A DNA stretch of 64,000 nt from Tabrizicola sp. TH137 (GCF_002855575.1 NZ_PKRQ01000002.1:620001-684000), one strand, 5' to 3'; positions 1-7,930 are shown, counted from the first letter of the stretch. Made by a program: numbers and translations. The notes: a model not told the origin generated them from the letters alone.

Positions 1-631
1 CTGACGCCAGAAATCCCACCACGGCGGCGATCTCCGCCATCGTGCCATAGCGCTTCATCGGCACCATCGCGGCGCGTTCCTCCGTCCCCGGCAGGCTGTC
101 GATCCAGCCCGGCAGCACATTGTTCATCCGGATATTCGCCGCCGCATAGCTGTCGGCGAAGAGCTTGGTAAAGGCCGCCAGCCCCGCCCGCGCCACGGCA
201 CTGGTGGGAAACATCGCCGATGGTTCAAAGGCCCAGGCGGTGGAGATATTGATGATCGCCCCCCCACCCTGCGCCTGCATGATCGGCGTCACCAACCGCG
301 TGGGGCGCACCACGTTCAGGAAATACACCTCCTGCCCGCGCAGCCAGTCCTCATCCGTGATTTCCAGGAGTGGCCCGCGCGGCCCGTGTCCGGCACTGTT
401 CACCAGCACATCCACCCGCCCCCAACGCGCCATCGCCCCATCGACCAGCGCCTGAAGATCGGCCACGGATTGATTGGACCCCGTCACCCCAAAGCCACCC
501 AGCGCAGCGGCCAAGGCCTCGCCCTTGCCGGACGAAGACAGGATGCCCAGGGCAAACCCGTCCTCGGCCAGCTTGCGCGCCGCAGCGGCCCCCATGCCGC
601 TGCCCCCTGCGGTGACGAGGGCGACCTTCAC
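1..631 (-). CDS. SDR-fold oxidoreductase-like protein (3' end outside window), catalytic triad altered
   Basis: Classical short-chain dehydrogenase/reductase fold, 210 residues visible. The N-terminal dinucleotide loop reads TAGGSGMG (residues 7-14), NSAG follows near 78-81 and the late motif NNVLPGWIDSLPG is near 170-182. The active-site segment aligns without gaps to E. coli FabG, but the Ser, Tyr and Lys positions are T131, S144 and R148; the structural Asn (N106) remains. Ordinary SDR chemistry is therefore doubtful. I chose the GTG start because it follows the hydA stop by one base with GGGGG about seven bases upstream, implying co-translation with hydA. A role in the pyrimidine cluster is inferred only from position. 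Confidence 0.8.
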   Translation of the reverse strand, partial: MKVALVTAGGSGMGAAAARKLAEDGFALGILSSSGKGEALAAALGGFGVTGSNQSVADLQALVDGAMARWGRVDVLVNSAGHGPRGPLLEITDEDWLRGQEVYFLNVVRPTRLVTPIMQAQGGGAIINISTAWAFEPSAMFPTSAVARAGLAAFTKLFADSYAAANIRMNNVLPGWIDSLPGTEERAAMVPMKRYGTMAEIAAVVGFLAS

Positions 632-632
632 A

Positions 633-2087
633 TCACACCCCCGTCGCCGGAATGCCCGTCCGCACCACAGGGCGCGGTGCCGTCAGGTCCTTCCACTGGC
701 TCAGCGCCCGGTTCACCGCAGGCCGCGCCTCGCGCCCGACGAATTTCCCGTGCCCTTCCTGCGTCTTGACCGCCCCGTCGTCGATGGCCACCTGCCCCCG
801 CGTCAGAACGTAACGCGGCAGACCCTTCACTTTGTGACCCTCGAACACATTGTAGTCGATTGCCGATTGCTGCGTGCTGGCCGAAATCACCTTCTCCCTC
901 GAAGGGTCCAGCACCACAAGATCGGCATCCGCCCCCACTAGAACCGCCCCCTTCTTCGGGTAGAGGTTCAGAATCTTCGCGATATTGGTCGAGGTGACGG
1001 CCACGAACTCATTCGGCGTCAACCGCCCCGTCCCCACCCCATGCGTCCAGAGCATCGGGATACGGTCCTCCAATCCCCCTGTCCCGTTCGGTATCTTCGC
1101 AAAATTCCCCAGACCGAAGCGCTTCTGCTCCGTCGTGAAGGCGCAATGATCCGTCGCCACCACCGACAGCGACCCCGACATGAGCCCGGCCCACAAGGAC
1201 GCCTGATGCTCCTTGTTGCGGAACGGGGGCGACATGACGCGCCGCGCGGCATGGTCCCAGTCGGGATGGAAATACTCGCTCTCATCCAGCGTCAGATGCT
1301 GGATCAGCGGCTCCCCCCAGACCCGCTTGCCCGCCGCCCGCGCGCGCCGGATCGCCTCATGCGCATCCTCGCAAGAGACATGGACGACATACAATGGCAC
1401 CCCGGCCATGTCGGCAATCATGATGGCGCGGTTCGTGGCCTCCCCCTCCACCTGCGGCGGGCGGGAATAGGCATGGCCCTCCGGCCCGGTATTCCCCTCG
1501 GCCAAGAGCTTCGCCGTCAGTTCCGCCACCACATCGCCATTCTCGGCATGGACCATGGCAAGGCCGCCCAGATCGCCCACCCGGCGGAAGGACGAGAACA
1601 ACTCGTCATCATTCACCATCAGCGCGCCCTTATAGGCCATGAAATGCTTGAAGGAGGTGATCCCCGCCTTCACGCTCTCTTCCATGCCCTCCCAGACCTT
1701 CTCGCCCCACCATGTCACGGCCATGTGGTAGGAATAGTCGCAATTCGCCCGGCCCGATTTGTTGTGCCACATCTGGGCCGCATCCATCAGCCCCTGCCCC
1801 TGCCCCGGCAGCACGAAATCGACGACCATGGTGGTGCCACCCGACAGCGCCGCCCGCGTCCCGCTCTCGAAATCATCGGCCGAATAGGTGCCCATGAAGG
1901 GCATCTCCAGATGCGTATGCGGGTCGATGCCCCCCGGCATCACATAGCAGCCCGTCGCATCCAGCTCCGTCCCGCCCTTCAGCCCCGGCCCGATCTCGGT
2001 GATCTTCCCCCCCTCGATCCGCACATCGGCCTTGTAGGACAGGTCCGCCGTCACCACCGTCCCGTTCTTGATGATCGTCACGCTCAT
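633..2087 (-). CDS. hydA: dihydropyrimidinase (hydantoinase)
   Basis: Cytosolic binuclear-zinc amidohydrolase that opens 5,6-dihydrouracil or dihydrothymine to the N-carbamoyl-beta-amino acid, second step of reductive pyrimidine degradation. At 484 residues it has family length. Metal ligands are visible: PHTH (H57, H59), the SFKHFMAYKG segment near 145-154 that carries the carbamylated lysine, MVHAENGD near 179-185, VVHVSCEDAH, and VATDH near the C-terminal third. The ATG beginning MSVTIIKNG was chosen because GAGGGAGATGAG precedes it; in-frame codons further upstream lie in an intergenic repeat. It sits between the carbamoylase gene and the SDR gene in one orientation. Confidence 0.95.
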   Translation of the reverse strand: MSVTIIKNGTVVTADLSYKADVRIEGGKITEIGPGLKGGTELDATGCYVMPGGIDPHTHLEMPFMGTYSADDFESGTRAALSGGTTMVVDFVLPGQGQGLMDAAQMWHNKSGRANCDYSYHMAVTWWGEKVWEGMEESVKAGITSFKHFMAYKGALMVNDDELFSSFRRVGDLGGLAMVHAENGDVVAELTAKLLAEGNTGPEGHAYSRPPQVEGEATNRAIMIADMAGVPLYVVHVSCEDAHEAIRRARAAGKRVWGEPLIQHLTLDESEYFHPDWDHAARRVMSPPFRNKEHQASLWAGLMSGSLSVVATDHCAFTTEQKRFGLGNFAKIPNGTGGLEDRIPMLWTHGVGTGRLTPNEFVAVTSTNIAKILNLYPKKGAVLVGADADLVVLDPSREKVISASTQQSAIDYNVFEGHKVKGLPRYVLTRGQVAIDDGAVKTQEGHGKFVGREARPAVNRALSQWKDLTAPRPVVRTGIPATGV

Positions 2088-2118
2088 CGGCTCATCTCCC
2101 TCTCGAAACCTGCCGGCT

Positions 2119-2170
2119 TCATCTGTTCGAAAATATCCTCGGGGGTCCGGGGGCAGACAGCCCCCGGGGG
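2119..2170 (-). repeat. GAGGATATTT-type intergenic element, copy 1
   Basis: Read on the minus strand: a GC hairpin (GGGGGC, five to six bases, GCCCCC), then CCCCCGAGGATATTTTCG and AACAGATGAAG, ending about 30 bp before the hydA start. The same core occurs at 19.35, 39.75, 47.2 (two copies) and 60.45 kb. It lies inside an operon between the stop of one gene and the ribosome binding site of the next. The sequence shows the repeat; the function is unknown. Confidence 0.7.
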
Positions 2171-2176
2171 TTGCCA

Positions 2177-3427
2177 TCAGGAAACCACCTCCGCCACCTC
2201 AAGCGCCGCGTGCAGCAGCACATCCGTCCCCGCCGCCGCCCATTCCGGGGAAATCGCCTCCGCCTCGTTATGCGAAAGCCCGTCCACGCAGGGACACATC
2301 ACCATCACCGTCGGCGCCACGCGGTTGATCCAGCAGGCGTCATGCCCCGCGCCCGACACGATATCCATGTGGGAATAGCCCAGCCGCTCTGCCGCGCCGC
2401 GCACCACGGCCACCAGGCCGGGGTCGAAGGTGACGGGATCGAAATGCCCCACATCCTCGATCTCGCAGCCCAGACCCAGCTCCTTCGCCACCGCATGGGC
2501 CGCCCGCATCACCTCGGCCTTCATCGCGTCGAGCTTGGCCTGCTCCGGGCTGCGGATATCCACCGTGAAGACCACCTTCCCCGGAATCACGTTGCGCGAA
2601 TTCGGGAAGACCTTCACCTGCCCCACCGCGCCCACCGCATTCGGCTGATGGCTCATCGCGATCTGATGCACCCGCTCGGTGATCCGCGCCATGCCCAGCC
2701 CCGCATTCACCCGCATATGCATCGGCGTCGAACCCGTATGCGCATCCTTCCCCGTCAGCGTGATCTCCAGCCACCACAGGCCCTGACCGTGGGTGACAAC
2801 CCCGATGGTCTTCCCTTCCGCCTCCAGGATCGGCCCCTGTTCGATATGCAGCTCCAGCATCGCATGCATCTTGCGCGCGCCGACCTTCTCTGTCCCGACC
2901 CAGCCGATGCGCGCCAGTTCCTCGCCAAAGACCTTGCCCTCCAGGTCCTTGCGCGACTTCGCATAGTCCTCCGTATGGATGCCCGCGAACACGCCCGAGG
3001 CCAGCATCGCCGGCGCAAACCGCGCGCCTTCCTCATTGGTCCAGTTCGTCACCACGATGGGGCGGCGGGTCTTCACCCCCATGTCATTCATCGTCCGCAC
3101 CACCTCCAGCGCGCCCAGCACGCCGAGGACGCCGTCATATTTCCCCCCCGTGGGCTGGGTATCCAGATGCGACCCCATATAGACAGGCAGGGCATCAGGG
3201 TCCGCCCCTGCCCGCGTGGCGAACATGTTGCCCATGCTGTCCACACCCATGGTCATTCCCGCCGCCTCGCACCAGCGCTGGAACAGATGCCGCCCCTCGC
3301 TGTCGGCATCGGTCAGCGTCTGGCGGTTGCAGCCCCCGGCCACGCCGGGGCCGATCAAGGCCATCTCCTCCAGGCTGTCCCACAGCCGCGCGGAATTGAT
3401 CCTCAGGTTTTCCCCGGGTGCTGGCAT
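2177..3427 (-). CDS. Zn-dependent M20 amidohydrolase, N-carbamoyl-beta-alanine / allantoate amidohydrolase type
   Basis: 416-residue member of the hydantoinase/carbamoylase branch of peptidase family M20. In this context it most likely hydrolyses N-carbamoyl-beta-alanine to beta-alanine, CO2 and ammonia, completing the pathway after hydA. Diagnostic segments: GSHLDTQPTGGKYDG (first metal His/Asp), TNEEGARFAP (Glu pair), ELHIEQGP, GKDAHTGSTPM in the lid domain, and GAGHDA near the C-terminus. The start MPAPGENLRINSARLW follows GGGAGAG; the open frame continues upstream but through operator sequence. Homologues that cleave allantoate or other carbamoyl amino acids look alike, so the substrate is inferred from the neighbours. 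Confidence 0.9.
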   Translation of the reverse strand: MPAPGENLRINSARLWDSLEEMALIGPGVAGGCNRQTLTDADSEGRHLFQRWCEAAGMTMGVDSMGNMFATRAGADPDALPVYMGSHLDTQPTGGKYDGVLGVLGALEVVRTMNDMGVKTRRPIVVTNWTNEEGARFAPAMLASGVFAGIHTEDYAKSRKDLEGKVFGEELARIGWVGTEKVGARKMHAMLELHIEQGPILEAEGKTIGVVTHGQGLWWLEITLTGKDAHTGSTPMHMRVNAGLGMARITERVHQIAMSHQPNAVGAVGQVKVFPNSRNVIPGKVVFTVDIRSPEQAKLDAMKAEVMRAAHAVAKELGLGCEIEDVGHFDPVTFDPGLVAVVRGAAERLGYSHMDIVSGAGHDACWINRVAPTVMVMCPCVDGLSHNEAEAISPEWAAAGTDVLLHAALEVAEVVS

Positions 3428-3495
3428 TCGCTTGCTCTCCCTGTGCGCTGCGGGCTCTCCGGCCCGCTCACCCACGTCGTTGATCGACTCGCATC

Positions 3496-3511
3496 CTGAC
3501 CGTATGGTCAA
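3496..3511. promoter_or_regulatory. RutR-type operator 1
   Basis: CTGACCGTATGGTCAA matches the RutR palindrome TTGACCA-NN-TGGTCAA at 12 of 14 defined positions. It lies in the 136-bp divergent gap between the amidohydrolase operon and a RutR-like regulator gene. The box is read directly; which of the two RutR-type proteins binds is inference. Confidence 0.75.
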
Positions 3512-3529
3512 TACGAAGGCCACCACAAC

Positions 3530-3545
3530 CTGACCAGACGGTCAA
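3530..3545. promoter_or_regulatory. RutR-type operator 2
   Basis: CTGACCAGACGGTCAA, a second near-consensus RutR palindrome (12 of 14), 34 bp centre to centre from the first (about three helical turns). It ends 18 bp before the regulator start codon, a position suited to autorepression. Confidence 0.75.
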
Positions 3546-3563
3546 CGAAAAACACAGGCGACA

Positions 3564-4211
3564 ATGCCCGAATCTGCCCACGTTTCACGCATCCGCTCCG
3601 GCCGCCGCACGGATATCAGGCAACAGAATGAACGCCTCATCCTCGATGCCGCCGAAAAGGTCTTTGCCGAGGCGGGCTTCGGCGGGGCGACCATGCAACT
3701 GATCGCCGACATGGCCGGTCTGCCCAAGGCCAATCTGCATTACTACTTCCCCACCAAGGAAGATCTCTATCGCCGCGTGGTGCAGAACATCTTCGAAATC
3801 TGGCTCGACGCCGCCTCCTCCTTCGACGGCGCGGCAGGCCCGGTGGAAGGCATCGGCGCCTATATCGAGGCGAAGATGGACATTTCGCGCCGCCACCCGC
3901 ACGGGTCCAAGGTCTGGGCGGCCGAGGTGATGCATGGCGCGCCGGTCATCCAGGACTATCTGGAAACCACGCTCCGCGACTGGACCGAAGGCCGCATCGC
4001 GGTCATCCGGCGCTGGATCGACGAAGGCAAGATGGCCCCCATCGACCCGCGCCACCTGCTCTACATGCTCTGGGCCACGACGCAGCATTATGCCGATTTC
4101 GGCCATCAGATCGAAACCTTGAACGCGGGCGCAGCACTGTCAGACCGGCAATGGCGCGAGGCCACCGAAAGCGTCAAGCAGATCATCCTGCGCGGCATCG
4201 GCGCGCTGTGA
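3564..4211 (+). CDS. TetR-family regulator, RutR-like
   Basis: 215 residues. The N-terminal helix-turn-helix covers roughly residues 18-65 (ILDAAEKVFAEAGFGGATMQLIADMAG, then LPKANLHYYFPTKEDLY). The C-terminal ligand domain carries the RutR-family signature GKMAPIDPRHLLYMLWATTQHYADF. Known RutR binds uracil or thymine and controls pyrimidine degradation genes. It is transcribed away from the amidohydrolase/hydA/SDR operon across two RutR-type palindromes. A second RutR-type gene lies 3 kb downstream and matches E. coli RutR more closely, so I leave this paralogue unnamed. The ATG is preceded by a weak AGGCG. Confidence 0.9.
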   Translation: MPESAHVSRIRSGRRTDIRQQNERLILDAAEKVFAEAGFGGATMQLIADMAGLPKANLHYYFPTKEDLYRRVVQNIFEIWLDAASSFDGAAGPVEGIGAYIEAKMDISRRHPHGSKVWAAEVMHGAPVIQDYLETTLRDWTEGRIAVIRRWIDEGKMAPIDPRHLLYMLWATTQHYADFGHQIETLNAGAALSDRQWREATESVKQIILRGIGAL

Positions 4212-4331
4212 CCGCCAATCCCCACCCCCTGCCCCCCACCCCCTGCGCCGCCATGTGGGGGCATTGACCTTCCCCGGCCTTCCTTTCTTACTGGGCGTGC
4301 CAGAAGGCGGGTCAGGTCGGGGGCAGGTATC

Positions 4332-5087
4332 GTGGGACAGGGAAGAAGACACCGGGTTGAACCCGTGGCGACGGAAGGGTTGACCGTCACGCCCCCCGGC
4401 CAGATCGTGCGCAGCGTGATCCATGGCCAGCCCGTGCAGTTCTTCATCGCCGATCCGCGCGACACGATCCAGAAAGTCCATGCCACCGGCCAGTTCTACG
4501 AGGCGGAAGAGCTTGAGATCATCCGCCAGTGGTGCCCGCCCGGCGCCGTCTTCTGCGATATCGGGTCGAATGTCGGCAACCACGCGATCTATGCGCTGAA
4601 ATACCTGCATGCGGCGCGCGTCATCCTCTGCGAACCCAATCCGCTCGCCATCGAAATCCTGCTCACCAATCTCGGCCTCAACGGCCTCCTGGACCGCTGC
4701 GACAGGTCGAAACTCGGCTACGGCCTGTCCGACCGCAACGAGGACGGGCTGGTGATCAAGGCCCGCCGCCGCAACCTCGGCGGTGGCCGTATTCAGGAAG
4801 CCGCCGATGCCGAAGCTGCCCCCGGCAGCATTACCCTGCGCCGGGGCGACGAATTGCTGGCCGACATCACCCCCGATTTCGTCAAGATCGACGTGGAGGG
4901 GATGGAGATGTCCGTTCTCTCCGGCCTGTCCGGCATGCTGGAGCGCTGCCGCCCCGTCTTCTTCGTCGAGGTGGACAATGCCAACCGGGCCGCCTTCAAG
5001 ACCTGGGCCGATGAGAACGGCTATACCCTGCGCGCCCGGTTCCGGCGCTGCCGTGCCAACGAAAACCTTCTGGTCGCCCCGCGTTAG
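4332..5087 (+). CDS. FkbM-family SAM-dependent methyltransferase
   Basis: 251 residues if GTG is used. The Rossmann SAM-binding motif is CDIGSNVGNHAIYAL (near 73-87), followed by CEPNPLAIEIL for the acidic ribose-binding residue and DFVKIDVEGMEMSVLSGL near 180-197, the FkbM hallmark. FkbM proteins O-methylate sugars or polyketides; the substrate here is unknown. The GTG has GGGGGCAGG five bases upstream; GTG at 4365 and TTG at 4380 are alternatives. It is followed by a second FkbM gene in the same direction, with no glycosyltransferase or polysaccharide genes nearby. Confidence 0.85.
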   Translation: MGQGRRHRVEPVATEGLTVTPPGQIVRSVIHGQPVQFFIADPRDTIQKVHATGQFYEAEELEIIRQWCPPGAVFCDIGSNVGNHAIYALKYLHAARVILCEPNPLAIEILLTNLGLNGLLDRCDRSKLGYGLSDRNEDGLVIKARRRNLGGGRIQEAADAEAAPGSITLRRGDELLADITPDFVKIDVEGMEMSVLSGLSGMLERCRPVFFVEVDNANRAAFKTWADENGYTLRARFRRCRANENLLVAPR

Positions 5088-5207
5088 GACGGCCGCAGCG
5101 CGGCACGGTGCAGCGCGCCGCCTGATCGGTGCGGGCTCTGCCCCCCCACAACTCGTGCTATTCATCCGCCCGTCCTTCCCCTAGACTTGGTGCAAAGCCC
5201 CTTGCAG

Positions 5208-6242
5208 ATGAAACATGTGATGGTTGACGCCCCTGCCCCACCCGGTCCCACCGCAAAGCCCCGCTCCGGCACCCCGCTCGACCCCGCCGCGCGGCTTCTG
5301 CTCGACCGGCTGGCCTTCCCGCGCAAGACGGCCATCGTCGATGTCGGGGCCAATCCGATAAACCCCGCCCCCTATACGCCGCTGCTGCGCGCGGGCGGCT
5401 GCGCGGTGACCGGGTTCGAACCGCAGGAAGAGGCCTTCGCCGCCTTGCAGAAGGTCAAGGGGCCGGACGAAACCTATTTCCCCCATGCCGTGGCGGATGG
5501 AAGGACGCATGACCTGCACATCTTCCGCTTCGACGGCATGACCTCGCTCTTCCCGCCCTATCTGCCGACCTATGCCGCCATCGACCGGCCACGCTGGTGC
5601 CGGGTGGACCGGATCGTTCCCCTGCCCACGGTCGCCTTGGACGACCTGCCCGATCTCGGCCCCTGCGACCTGCTGAAAATCGACATCCAGGGGGGCGAGA
5701 AACTGGTCTTCGATCACGCCCGCCGCACCCTGGCCGAAGCCGTGGCCGTGATCGTCGAACTCCGCTACCTGCAACTCTACGAGGGCGAACCGATGCTGGG
5801 CGGCGTGGATGGCGCCCTGCGCGAACAGGGTTTCACGCTGCACAAGTTCCTGTTCAACAAATCCATCGCCATGCCCCATTCGCAAGCCGCCCGGCTGAAC
5901 CGCCGCCGCACCGGCGACCAGCTTGTCGATGGCGACGCGGTCTATCTGCGCCAGCCGGGCCATGTCGGCGACTGGTCCGACGGGCAGCTCATGCATGTCG
6001 CGCTGCTGGCCGCTGCCGTCTTCGACAGCCACAGCCTCGCGCTCTGGGCGCTGGATGAACTGGTGCGGCGCAGCGCCTGCGCCCATGACCTGCCCGCCCG
6101 CTATGTCGATCTGCTGCCGGAACGGCTTCTGTCGGACGAGGAACTCGCCCGCCGCCAGGCTGCCGCCGCTGCCGCTGCCGCCACCGCCGCCCCGGCCAAG
6201 ACCCGCACCGCAACGCGCAAGACCGCGCGCAAGGCGGGCTGA
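5208..6242 (+). CDS. FkbM-family methyltransferase with Ala/Lys-rich C-terminal tail
   Basis: 344 residues. VDVGANPINPAPYTPLL is the SAM loop, TGFEPQEEAFAAL carries the acidic residue and CDLLKIDIQGGEKLVFDHA is the FkbM signature. About 150 residues of uncharacterised C-terminal region follow (LARRYVDLLPERLL-type helices), then a low-complexity end with eight alanines in a row and a Thr/Lys/Arg tail (KTRTATRKTARKAG) resembling histone-H1-like tails. The start is uncertain: ATG 5208, ATG 5220, or TTG/GTG at 5187-5190. Only distantly similar to the preceding FkbM gene, so not a recent duplicate. Confidence 0.82.
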   Translation: MKHVMVDAPAPPGPTAKPRSGTPLDPAARLLLDRLAFPRKTAIVDVGANPINPAPYTPLLRAGGCAVTGFEPQEEAFAALQKVKGPDETYFPHAVADGRTHDLHIFRFDGMTSLFPPYLPTYAAIDRPRWCRVDRIVPLPTVALDDLPDLGPCDLLKIDIQGGEKLVFDHARRTLAEAVAVIVELRYLQLYEGEPMLGGVDGALREQGFTLHKFLFNKSIAMPHSQAARLNRRRTGDQLVDGDAVYLRQPGHVGDWSDGQLMHVALLAAAVFDSHSLALWALDELVRRSACAHDLPARYVDLLPERLLSDEELARRQAAAAAAAATAAPAKTRTATRKTARKAG

Positions 6243-6271
6243 CCCCTCCCTGAAGGAACCGCAGGACCACC

Positions 6272-6727
6272 ATGGACATCTCCGAACTCGAAGCAGAAGC
6301 CGCCCGCCTGATCCTGCCCGCCTTTTCCGAAGAGGCCGCGCTGCGGCTTGGCCTCACGCTGATGAACATGGCCAAGCTCGACCGCCTGCCCATCGTCATC
6401 GACATCCGCACCGCCGACCGCACGCTCTTCCACCTAGCAATGCCCGGCTCGGCCCCGATCAACGACCGCTGGGCCCTGCGCAAGTCGAACACCGCTCTGC
6501 ATTTCCACCTCGCCTCACTTCATGTCGGGCGCAACATGGCGGCCAAGGGCGACACGCTGCTGAAACATGGCCTGTCCGAGACGGAATTCGCCGTCAATGG
6601 CGGCGCGGTGCCGATCTGCGTGGCCGGCGCCGGCGTAGTCGCCTGCGCCACCGTGTCGGGCCTGCCGCAAGTGGAAGATCACCGGCTCGTCGTGCGGGCG
6701 ATCGAGACGCTGCTGCAAGGCGCCTGA
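6272..6727 (+). CDS. UPF0303 family (heme-degrading domain-like) protein
   Basis: 151 residues, full family length. Recognisable segments are MDISELEAEAARLILPAF, LPIVIDIRTADRTLFHLAMPG, WALRKSNTALHF, and the C-terminal FAVNGGAVPICVAGAGVVACATVSGLPQ with DHRLVVRAIE. The fold is shared with GlcG/HbpS-type proteins; no enzymatic role is established for UPF0303. It starts 29 bp after the second FkbM gene with GAAGGAACCGCAGG upstream, so it is probably co-transcribed. Confidence 0.85.
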   Translation: MDISELEAEAARLILPAFSEEAALRLGLTLMNMAKLDRLPIVIDIRTADRTLFHLAMPGSAPINDRWALRKSNTALHFHLASLHVGRNMAAKGDTLLKHGLSETEFAVNGGAVPICVAGAGVVACATVSGLPQVEDHRLVVRAIETLLQGA

Positions 6728-6820
6728 CCCTTCCCGCTCACGTTCCCGTGATTGCCCGCTTCCCCCGGCCCGCGCGATGCCTAGATCAGGGGAACGCAGA
6801 ACCAACAGACGAGGGAACCG

Positions 6821-6910
6821 ATGAACTTCAAGGGATTGACCCGCTCGCTCGCCATCGTGGTGGGCATGCTTGTGGCCGTGCCATATCTGATGATCCTCGC
6901 CGTCGAATGA
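6821..6910 (+). CDS. 29-residue single-span membrane peptide
   Basis: ATG preceded by GAGGGAAC at ideal spacing opens a 29-codon frame: a short basic N-terminus (MNFKGLTRS), about 18 hydrophobic residues (LAIVVGMLVAVPYLMILA) and VE before the stop. One membrane span with the N-terminus inside is expected from the positive-inside rule. No homologue comes to mind. It stands alone between the UPF0303 gene and the convergent cupin gene. The ribosome binding site and clean hydrophobic design argue for a real gene; function unknown. Confidence 0.55.
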   Translation: MNFKGLTRSLAIVVGMLVAVPYLMILAVE

Positions 6911-6952
6911 CGGCGCAGGGCGCGGCGGGGCCAGGCCCCTGCCGCGCCCGGG

Positions 6953-7237
6953 CTACAGCAGTTCGACCTCGACAAAGCGCATCTCCGCCGTCCCGGCATT
7001 GACGACATTGTGCTCCACCCCCGCCGCACGCCGATAGGCCGTGCCGGCCGGCACCGTGACACGACGCACCCCGCCCCCCGGCTCTTCCAGCGCCATCTCG
7101 CAATCCGTGATCGCGGTGATCACGTAGTCATGGCCATGCCGATGCCACCCCGTCTCCGCCCCGGGGGCAAAGTCGAAGCGCGTCACCCGCACCCGCGCAT
7201 CCTCCACCAGAACCGTCGCCACGCAAGCCTGCCGCAT
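6953..7237 (-). CDS. small cupin-domain protein
   Basis: 94 residues, a single cupin barrel. Motif 1 is GAETGWHRHGHDYVITAITDCE (metal-type His pair in HRHGHDY) and motif 2 is near PAGTAYRRAAGVEHNVVNAG. It may bind a metal and a small ligand; the substrate is unknown. AGGGGAAGAGGG directly precedes the ATG. It diverges from the RutR-type gene across 84 bp, so shared control is plausible, though I see no good RutR box in that gap. Confidence 0.82.
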   Translation of the reverse strand: MRQACVATVLVEDARVRVTRFDFAPGAETGWHRHGHDYVITAITDCEMALEEPGGGVRRVTVPAGTAYRRAAGVEHNVVNAGTAEMRFVEVELL

Positions 7238-7321
7238 CCCTCTTCCCCCTACCGCTTTGCATCCGCCGCGGAATTGCGCCAAGGTCAGGCACAGCGCCCG
7301 ACCCCGCAAGTCCCGAAACCC

Positions 7322-7930
7322 ATGATGACCCGTCCCCGCACCCGCATCCAGCAGAAGAATTCCGAAACCATCCTCGAAGCGGCGCTTGAGGTGTTTTCCA
7401 CCTATGGCTTCCGCGGCGCGACGCTGGACCAGATCGCCGATGTCGCGGGCCTGTCGAAACCGAACCTCCTCTACTACTTCCCCTCCAAGGAGGCGATGCA
7501 TCAGGCCCTGCTCACACGCCTGCTGGAAACCTGGCTCGACCCCCTGCGCGAGATGGACGAGGCCGGCGATCCGGTGGCCGAAATCCTGGCCTATGTGCGG
7601 CGCAAGATCGAACTCAGCCGCGACTATCCCCGCGAAAGCCGCCTCTTCGCCAATGAGATCCTGCAAGGCGCCCCCCGGATGCGCGAGGCCATCGAAGGCG
7701 ATCTGAAACGTCTGGTGGATGAAAAGGCCGCCGTCATGCTGCGCTGGATGGAGCAGGGCCGCATCGCCCGCCTGCCCCCGCATCACCTTGTCTTTTCCAT
7801 CTGGGCCCTGACCCAGCACTATGCCGATTTCGACATGCAGGTCCGCGCCGTCCTCGGCCCCGACCGGGACCCCTTCGCCGAGGCGGGGGATTATCTGGAG
7901 GCGCTGTTCCGCAAGCTGCTGGCGGTGTGA
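7322..7930 (+). CDS. rutR: TetR-family pyrimidine regulator RutR
   Basis: 202 residues. The helix-turn-helix ILEAALEVFSTYGFRGATLDQIADVAGLSKPNLLYYFPSKEA is close to E. coli RutR. The ligand domain keeps SRDYPRESRLF, GDLKRLVDEKAA and WALTQHYADF, matching RutR segments that line the uracil pocket. Known RutR represses pyrimidine catabolism until uracil or thymine binds. It lies between the hydA-side and preA/preT-side halves of the cluster. Tandem ATGs open the gene; I start at the first. Of the two RutR-type proteins here this is the better orthologue candidate. Confidence 0.82.
   Translation: MMTRPRTRIQQKNSETILEAALEVFSTYGFRGATLDQIADVAGLSKPNLLYYFPSKEAMHQALLTRLLETWLDPLREMDEAGDPVAEILAYVRRKIELSRDYPRESRLFANEILQGAPRMREAIEGDLKRLVDEKAAVMLRWMEQGRIARLPPHHLVFSIWALTQHYADFDMQVRAVLGPDRDPFAEAGDYLEALFRKLLAV

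Noticed and set aside
1041-3499. Two long open frames (about 440 codons each) on the plus strand opposite hydA and the carbamoylase gene
   Set aside because: Typical high-GC shadows in codon register with the real genes; His/Arg/Pro-rich products, no motifs, no ribosome binding sites.
7238-7321. RutR-type operator between the cupin gene and rutR
   Set aside because: Only a half-site (GGTCA) is present; the other half is off by one base and mismatched.
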